Positions 57,520 to 64,000 of a stretch of DNA of 64,000 nt are shown here, piece by piece. The DNA lies in NCBI GenBank assembly GCA_903813345.2, contig CAIIXF020000010.1, positions 27,180,425 to 27,244,424 of the forward strand. Reading direction: 5' to 3'. Position 1 is the stretch's first letter. The number at the start of each line of letters is the position of its first letter. Both the position numbers and the translations under genes were made by a program. This stretch comes from Owenia fusiformis. Its lineage: Eukaryota > Annelida > Polychaeta > Sabellida > Oweniidae. The notes below the pieces were generated by a model that saw only the letters and a program-made list of their open reading frames with translations, made no database searches and was not told the origin of the DNA.

Positions 57520-58586
57520 GTGTGTTAATCATTTACTGGCTTTAGTTCGTTCACCAATAAGGAATTTTTAGATGTTTCAGTTTCAACTTTGTATTGTTAA
57601 TCCACTTTTTAAGGAATAAGATCAATACTCTATGATTTATGGTATAATATATATAGAGGATATCCTATGATTTATGAGTGATATGATTTTTATCCACGAA
57701 TAAATATGATATCTGCACGAGCAGAAGTAGCAAAACTCCATAAACCATCGCATACGGCGCCGTATGTCATGGCTAAAAAACTGTATGCTATGGTTAAGTG
57801 AAAATGTGTCAAAAATATATTTTACCACTGATTACAAAAATACCATTTTTATTTTCACATGTTATCCTATGAATATCATGCTAACTATGGAATAAAACTA
57901 ATATTTTATTCTGTTCATTGATAAAAGACAATGATTAAATTCTTTTGGAATGGCAAGGATAAAATCTGAGGTCATATATTTGCCATAAATTGTAGAATCG
58001 AGGTCTTTGCTATTATGATTCTAATATGATAAAGTATGCCATCACTATAGACATTACATTTAGTGGTCTATAATGCAATTTACTAGTCATACATACCCCA
58101 TTATAGACCAGCAACCAATTGTTCTAGTTATTGTGACATAAATTTCCTGTGCATATATCTGAATATAGAACATTGATGAGGATTGTATTTATAGTTTAAC
58201 AGAATTAAATACTGGAATTTATATATATCAGGAATGTACTGTATGAATAGGATTGTATAATAAGCTTATTGTTATATACAAATCTAGCTGTGTCAGTGTA
58301 TTGTGAAAATAATAATTTGTTGATGATTATAAAATACTGGTTAATGATCTTTTTATCACATTTAAAAAGTGTCATATACATATTGTATTATTTGCATTGT
58401 GGGTGCTTTATTGCCATGTGGGTCAAATTGTTGGTGGGTGTCCCAAAATTAACTTCTCTACACATTTTAAAGCAGACATTTTGATTGATTGATTTCAAAT
58501 TTTCAGAGAATAATCTGATCTGATTTTGGGCATGCTGGGAAGATTATTTGTAACAATCTGTCTTAAAGTTTGTCTGCAAAAACATA
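57520..58586. other. Non-coding stretch
   Basis: AT-rich. No exon or element end recognised. Confidence 0.4.
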
Positions 58587-58821
58587 GGTGTAGCCAGGGG
58601 ATTGCGATCTCAATTAAGAAAGAGGAGGAAGATAAGAGCTTTAAAATGCTTTTTATATGAAGCTTCTAGCATGTCTAGCTCAATTTTGAAGAAAGTTGCA
58701 TCAATTTTTGTAAAATGCAAGATAAATCTTAATTTTTGGCTTGTTTATGCCACATTCTGACTGAAAACCGAAATTTTTTGACGATCGCACCCCCCTGACT
58801 GAAAGCTGGCTACGCCCCTGG
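58587..58821. mobile_element. MITE with AGGTGTAGCCAGGGG ends
   Basis: AGGTGTAGCCAGGGGATTGC at the left and CACCCCCCTGACTG with GCTGGCTACGCCCCTGG at the right. The ends resemble those of 57314-57519, so the two may be related families. It has no reading frame. Confidence 0.7.
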
Positions 58822-59994
58822 AAAACATTGACAAATAAAACAATGCAACCATCCTTGTGGATATACTTTGTGAATGATTTAGAACTAATAAAATACTTTT
58901 ATATTTGGGAAACGAAACTATATATATTGTTCTGTGAGATCTTCTTTTCTGTGGAGTTGCTGTTTTCTAGTTGCTAATTGTGACAACATAGTCTAACACT
59001 AGTGTTTACATGTAAACTATGAACAATATTGCCTCATTTCTTTGTTCAATAAGGTAACTGCGCGATACAACACATACATGTACTCTGAAATAATAACATG
59101 AACAACTCATTTAAGCAATTTTTTTTATTTAAATCTTTACAGTACATTTGATGTCAAGACATACATCAATAATGTTACACCATCTTGTACCACAATACAA
59201 GAACATGTTTATATATTACCAAACATGAAACATCAAAGTACAAAATCTATATACAGTAGTCAATCAGTTGGCTGTGATTTCAATATGCATTTCAATTCAG
59301 TTCAAGAGAGTTCAAACATGGGTGCGTTTCTACAGGCACATTTTTTATCGCTTACAAATTATTGTATACAGGAACATTAGATTTCCTAGTTAGTATAGTT
59401 GGTCAACGGATGGCACAAATATATCCAAAAAGACCCCCATTCCCTACCACTTAATTCTTACCTGTGTGAGGCTAGGTAATGGAATAAATTGTTACATTTT
59501 GAAATCACATCTGGACCATACTAAGTCAACTCCTGGCATCAATAAAAATGGAATTTAACCTTTTTAACTAAAATTATTCAGTACATATCTGAATTTGTGT
59601 AAATATAAACACGCTGAATACAAAAAATACCTATACGATGGCAAGAATTTGCGAATCTGTTCCTTCATCATGATGAGCTCATATATTGATCAATGCTGTA
59701 CATCTTCATGTGTAATTTACTCAAGTGTTATTTACTCATGTGTTATTTACTCGTGCAATTTACTCATGTGTTATTTACTCATGCAATTTACTCATGTGTT
59801 ATTTACTCATGCAATTTACTCATGTGTTATTTACTCGTGCAATTTACTCATATGTAATTTACTTACGATTATTTTAAGTAATTATTTGAGACTAAGGTGG
59901 CACAAATAGAAAAATTGGCACAAATTGAAAATATTTATGAAAGCAACAATACATGTATATATATATACACTGTATATATATGGCACTTATAATA
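58822..59994. other. Non-coding stretch with a short tandem repeat
   Basis: ATTTACTCATGTGTT and ATTTACTCATGCA units alternate at about 59710-59870 (the source of a CVIYSCNLL-like spurious peptide). Otherwise no feature recognised. Confidence 0.55.
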
Positions 59995-59995
59995 C

Positions 59996-60795
59996 AGTGT
60001 GTCCCAAAAAAAAGGAAACCAGCAATAGATTGCTTATTTCTCAAATATGAATAATAATAGGAAAATTTCACAGCTACCATCTGATAGGTTATGATGTCCT
60101 CTTTCTTATGATACCAAAGTTGTCTATTTTCCTTCACAGATGACTGAGTTATAAGGGATTTAAGTGACCCTGTCAGAAATGAGTTTGTACCACTTTCAGC
60201 CAAGTCAATTTCACCATCATAACAAAGTGATAAGTAACAACAAACATCAGGATATCACTCTTTTACTCGTTTATTCCAATTAAAATTACACATATCATAT
60301 TTAACACCCCTTTTAAATCCCAGTCTCCATTCAAAGTTGTTTTAATCCCAGTGTCTTTCAACATGACCCCCATTCCTTTCAATGCAAATGTCTGCCCTTG
60401 ATCTCATCGCAGGTACTGCATCCCTGATGATGACACTGGGATTAAAACAACTTTGAATGGACATTGGGATTTAAAAGGGGTGTTAAATATGATATGTGTA
60501 ATTTTAATTGGAATAAATGAGTATAAGAGTGATATCCTGATGTTTGTTGTTACTTATCACTTTGTTATGATGGTGAAATTGACTTGGCTGAAAGTGGTAC
60601 AAACTCATATCTGACATGGTCACTTAAATCCCTTATAACTCAGCCATCCGTGAAGGAAAATAGACAGCTTTGGTATCATAAGAAAGAGGACTTCATAATC
60701 TATCAGATGGTAGCTGTGCAATTTTCCTATCATTATTCATATTTGAGAAATAAGCAATCTATTGCTGGTTTCCTTTTTTTTGGGACACCCTGTAC
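59996..60795. mobile_element. Giant hairpin (about 360-bp arms) of Tc1/mariner type enclosing a transposase scrap
   Basis: Left end ACAGTGTGTCCCAAAAAAAA and right end TTTTTTTTGGGACACCCTGT are flanked by T/A, giving a TA target. The arms (about 59996-60353 and 60422-60795) are near-perfect inverted copies. The central 70 bp, read on minus, gives RDAVPAMRSRADICIERNGG. This resembles the C-terminal helix of mariner/IS630 transposases, where a C-I-x-x-G-G-H pattern is common. The element therefore looks like a head-to-head fusion of two transposon ends around a scrap of the gene. Confidence 0.8.
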
Positions 60796-60854
60796 TTATA
60801 ACCTACTTAACTAATAGCAGCAGATTTATGGCACCATAGAACATATTGCTGAAT

Positions 60855-61345
60855 ATATGCTCTACTGCAGAACATATAGAACTGTACTTTAAAGAATGAT
60901 TGCACTGCAGAACATGTACATTAAAGAATGATTGCACTGCAGAACATGTACATTAAAGAATGATTGCACTGCAGAACATGTACATTTAAGAATGATATCA
61001 ATATTGCAATGTGATGGCACTGCAGAACACATATATTACAGTATGGTGGCACTGCAGGACATATACAGTAAGAATGATTGCACTGCAGAACATGTACATT
61101 AAAGAATGATTGCACTGCAGAACATGTACATTTAAGAATGATATCAATATTGCAATGTGATGCGCTGCAGAACACATATATTACAGTATGGTGGCACTGC
61201 AGGACATATACAGTAAAGAATGATTGCACTGCAGAACATGTACATTAAAGAATGATTGCACTGCTGACCATATACATTTTAGTATGGTATCAATATTGCA
61301 ATGTGATGGCACTGCAGAACGTATACAGTACAGAATAATTGCATT
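60855..61345 (+). repeat. Minisatellite, about 31-bp and longer units (GCACTGCAGAACATGTACAT)
   Basis: Tandem GAATGATTGCACTGCAGAAC followed by ATGTACATTAAA, mixed with a longer higher-order unit that adds ATATCAATATTGCAATGTGA and ATATTACAGTATGGTGGC. The array decays to the right. Confidence 0.85.
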
Positions 61346-64000
61346 GCAAAATGTTACAGTTCAACAGCACTGTGGAACATAACAGTATGATATCAATGCA
61401 GAAAATTACAGAATAATAGCACTGCAAAATATAAACATATTATACTAAAATGGCACTTAGAGTATTCAAATTACAACAAACTTAGAAGTGTAATTTCTTA
61501 CAAAAGCAATGATTTTATATAAAAGCACATTCTCTGCTGCTTCAGGCAAAATATAATGCTGAACTGATTTTCCCCATGTTTTATCAACAATTATGGTCTG
61601 AACAACTAATAGGGGTAACTTTAGATCATAGTTGCAATTTTGCAACCTACAGGTGCTACCATTCAATTGACAATTAAAATGGAATTATAACAGAATTCCT
61701 TGACATATACAAATGAATCTGAATAATTACAAATGTCTGTGTAATCTAACTCATATCTTTTATTATAATGCTGTATGGACATTATTATTATTATCTTCCT
61801 GGTGAATATAATTGTTTTCGCAGGAAGGAGAAATTTATGCTTTTAAAACAACAGTGTATGAATAACAATTTTAAAAAGAAACGATTTCCTTAAATCTATT
61901 TATAGATTGGAACAATAAAAATAAACTATAAAAAACTCTTTATGCATAGTATCAACTAATCAATGGCACCAATCTGAAATGTATTGAAAAAATAAGACAT
62001 AGTAGAATTACTAATATTATAAAGGAAATTAATGTTGCTGAAATTGAGCATGAAAACATAATTGATCTCACCTCATCAGCTAATTGTTTGGTCAACTTCC
62101 TTGTAATTAATTAAAATAATCTATAAAAGGTTTCATATCTACAATGGCTTTGCCTGTTTTTGAAGTCAAATGATTAGATTTTTTCATCCGTGGATCTATT
62201 TCCCACGAGCAATAATAAAACGCAACACTAATTGACTCGTATGAATAATGAAAGTTTTGTCACAACATGCTAATATTCAATATCATTGGCTTTCATTCTA
62301 CTAAGATAGTAGGTAGCCAAATTAGCCCATTTTATCCTAAGATCGGACACTCTTCCATATGCCTGAATACCCTTTATTTATAAACAACACTGAGGTTAAT
62401 TCCCCGTTATCAGTTATCCAAAATACTTAGGGAAATCACTCTCATTTGTAAAAGAATATCATTGCAATATATTCATCTTTGGATCTGGAAAACACATATA
62501 GCATAAAATAAATTACCCATGCGTAGCAATAGTAATATGAGACGACGCTGTCATTAGGCACACTGCTTACCCAATAAATAAACGTCTGGGTGATATTGCT
62601 TTTCTCACAAAATAAAGGCCTGTGAGAAATACTACAGCCAAACATGTTTATATGCTAGAAAATCAGACACTTCTTTTTCACATGTTTAGAATCGAATGGT
62701 TATGAGTGTTAAGCCAAAAATGTATTTCTTTAGAATTAAATTCATTAGCCTGTAATATTAGTATTAGACCAATAAATGAGGTCACTGAAATACAGTAAAA
62801 CCTCTGTATATCAAACTCCCTTTATACTGTCCCAAAATGTCCCTTGAAGGGAGTGTTCCTTATAGATAGTTCATCTACATTAACAGTCATTATCATATAA
62901 TTAAATAAATAGTACTTAGTTCTGTTGAAATGTTTCATTAAGAGAGACATACTTCAAAAATGTGTTCCATCAACAGATTTTTCTGTACATATCTTTTTTA
63001 GTAAAAGTTCCATATTATACATTACTATATTATGCTGGTACATTCAGGATATAAAATCTTGAGATTAGGTGTCATATCTGGGATGAATACACCCTTGTTT
63101 CATTTATATTGTTTGCATTGTACAACCTGAATACTTGAATACAAAAATATTACATTATACATTATGTTTCACATTAGAGTACCAATGAGATTCCTTTCAA
63201 CCCTTGAGGTTCCGCCTAATGCGATGAAATAAAAACTGATGATTGAGGTAATAAAACTATATGCCTGAGAGAGTGCTAATACAGGAAAAATCTTATCATC
63301 CAATAGAGAATTAAAAGAGGGAATTGTATTATTTCTATCAATTTTCATGACCTTGATCCTATATTCGAGGTGTTTACGATATGCATCATCATATAGCATT
63401 AAATGATCAAATCAAATCGTTGATGAAGTTCTTTATGCAACTCATGATTAGGACTTTTGGTCAACAATAATATTCCAGGCTAACTCTAATCTCTATATTC
63501 GACTTTATGCATAGTTGCTATGCAACAATCACCATAGATACACTTTGAATACTGCAGCATATGATATACAGGTAGATTGTAAAACAAAAAGCTACTACAA
63601 TGCCTGTGTACAAGCTTGAACAATACAAAATAAACACTACTATGCAGGTATATACAACACATGAGAGTATTGCAGTGCCTCAATATAACATATTCCTTTT
63701 CTCAGTACACTACATATATCATGTACTACTTTTAACAAAAAAGGATAAAATGCTAATTGAATTTTATGCTTCATTTCAAGGAAACAAGAGTCTGATTTTC
63801 TACCATTTAAATAGATAGAAAGTACAATTTCACTAAATTGTTGTCTATCTAATACTGAGTCTGTATCATTAATTCGTTGCTCAGAGAATTTCTGTGCTGC
63901 AGACTTTCCAATTTAATAGGTTTCTTATCCCATATTGCAGAGAACTGAGAATATGTAATATCAGTGTCCAGTTGAATGAATATTGAATGTTCCACACCAT
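61346..64000. other. Non-coding flank, no gene recognised
   Basis: AT-rich. A pogo-like end, TACAGTAAAACCTCTGTATA, lies at about 62791. No exon, RNA gene or conserved coding block that I can support. Confidence 0.45.

Noticed and set aside
63169-63399. A 76-residue membrane-protein frame on minus
   Set aside because: One hydrophobic stretch only, no family resemblance and no splice context.

Overview
The window is nuclear DNA from an animal, most likely a marine invertebrate (cephalochordate, hemichordate, echinoderm or lophotrochozoan). Evidence: genes of many short exons with GT-AG introns, a VPS34 close to the vertebrate protein, a CR1-like LINE that carries a 2A peptide, and many MITEs and minisatellites. 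I cannot fix the species. Minisatellites that cross exon/intron boundaries are something I recall from amphioxus (from memory, unverified), which makes amphioxus a reasonable first guess.

Three host genes can be read exon by exon. (1) A secreted GH18 chitinase lies on the minus strand. Eight coding exons run from the signal-peptide exon at 14175 down to 5429; the last part of the catalytic domain was not found before the left edge. (2) A uronyl 2-O-sulfotransferase-like Golgi enzyme lies on the minus strand (24328 to 20351), complete in five coding exons, 374 residues. (3) PIK3C3/VPS34, the class III phosphatidylinositol 3-kinase, lies on the plus strand (25126 to 56400), complete in 22 coding exons, 895 residues. 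Genes 2 and 3 are head to head, about 800 bp apart.

The rest is mobile and repetitive DNA. Chitinase intron 4 holds a 4.2 kb unit bounded by diverged inverted repeats. Inside is a broken copy of a multi-copy invertebrate protein family (LDHTNYARW and HEEAD signatures, Cys-rich tail). VPS34 intron 20 holds a 5.7 kb LINE with an intact 1243-residue ORF2, a 2A peptide, an A tail and an 11-bp target duplication. Older LINE tails lie at 2.9 kb and 32 kb. MITEs and foldback elements with recognisable ends lie at 15.4, 18.2, 22.8, 26.2, 29.8, 36.7, 41.1, 47.3, 56.6, 57.3, 58.6 and 60.0 kb.

The most unusual signal is that short tandem repeats repeatedly contain a splice site plus a piece of the neighbouring exon. 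I count eight exon/intron junctions treated this way: one in the chitinase and seven in VPS34. The extreme cases are 17 extra copies of the VPS34 DFG-loop exon start, each with its own 3' splice site, and 9 extra copies of the exon 4 start. Several of these duplications were later split by transposon insertions, so they can be dated relative to one another. No retrovirus, LTR element, Polinton or toxin fossil was recognised. About 57.2-64 kb has repeats but no gene I can support.
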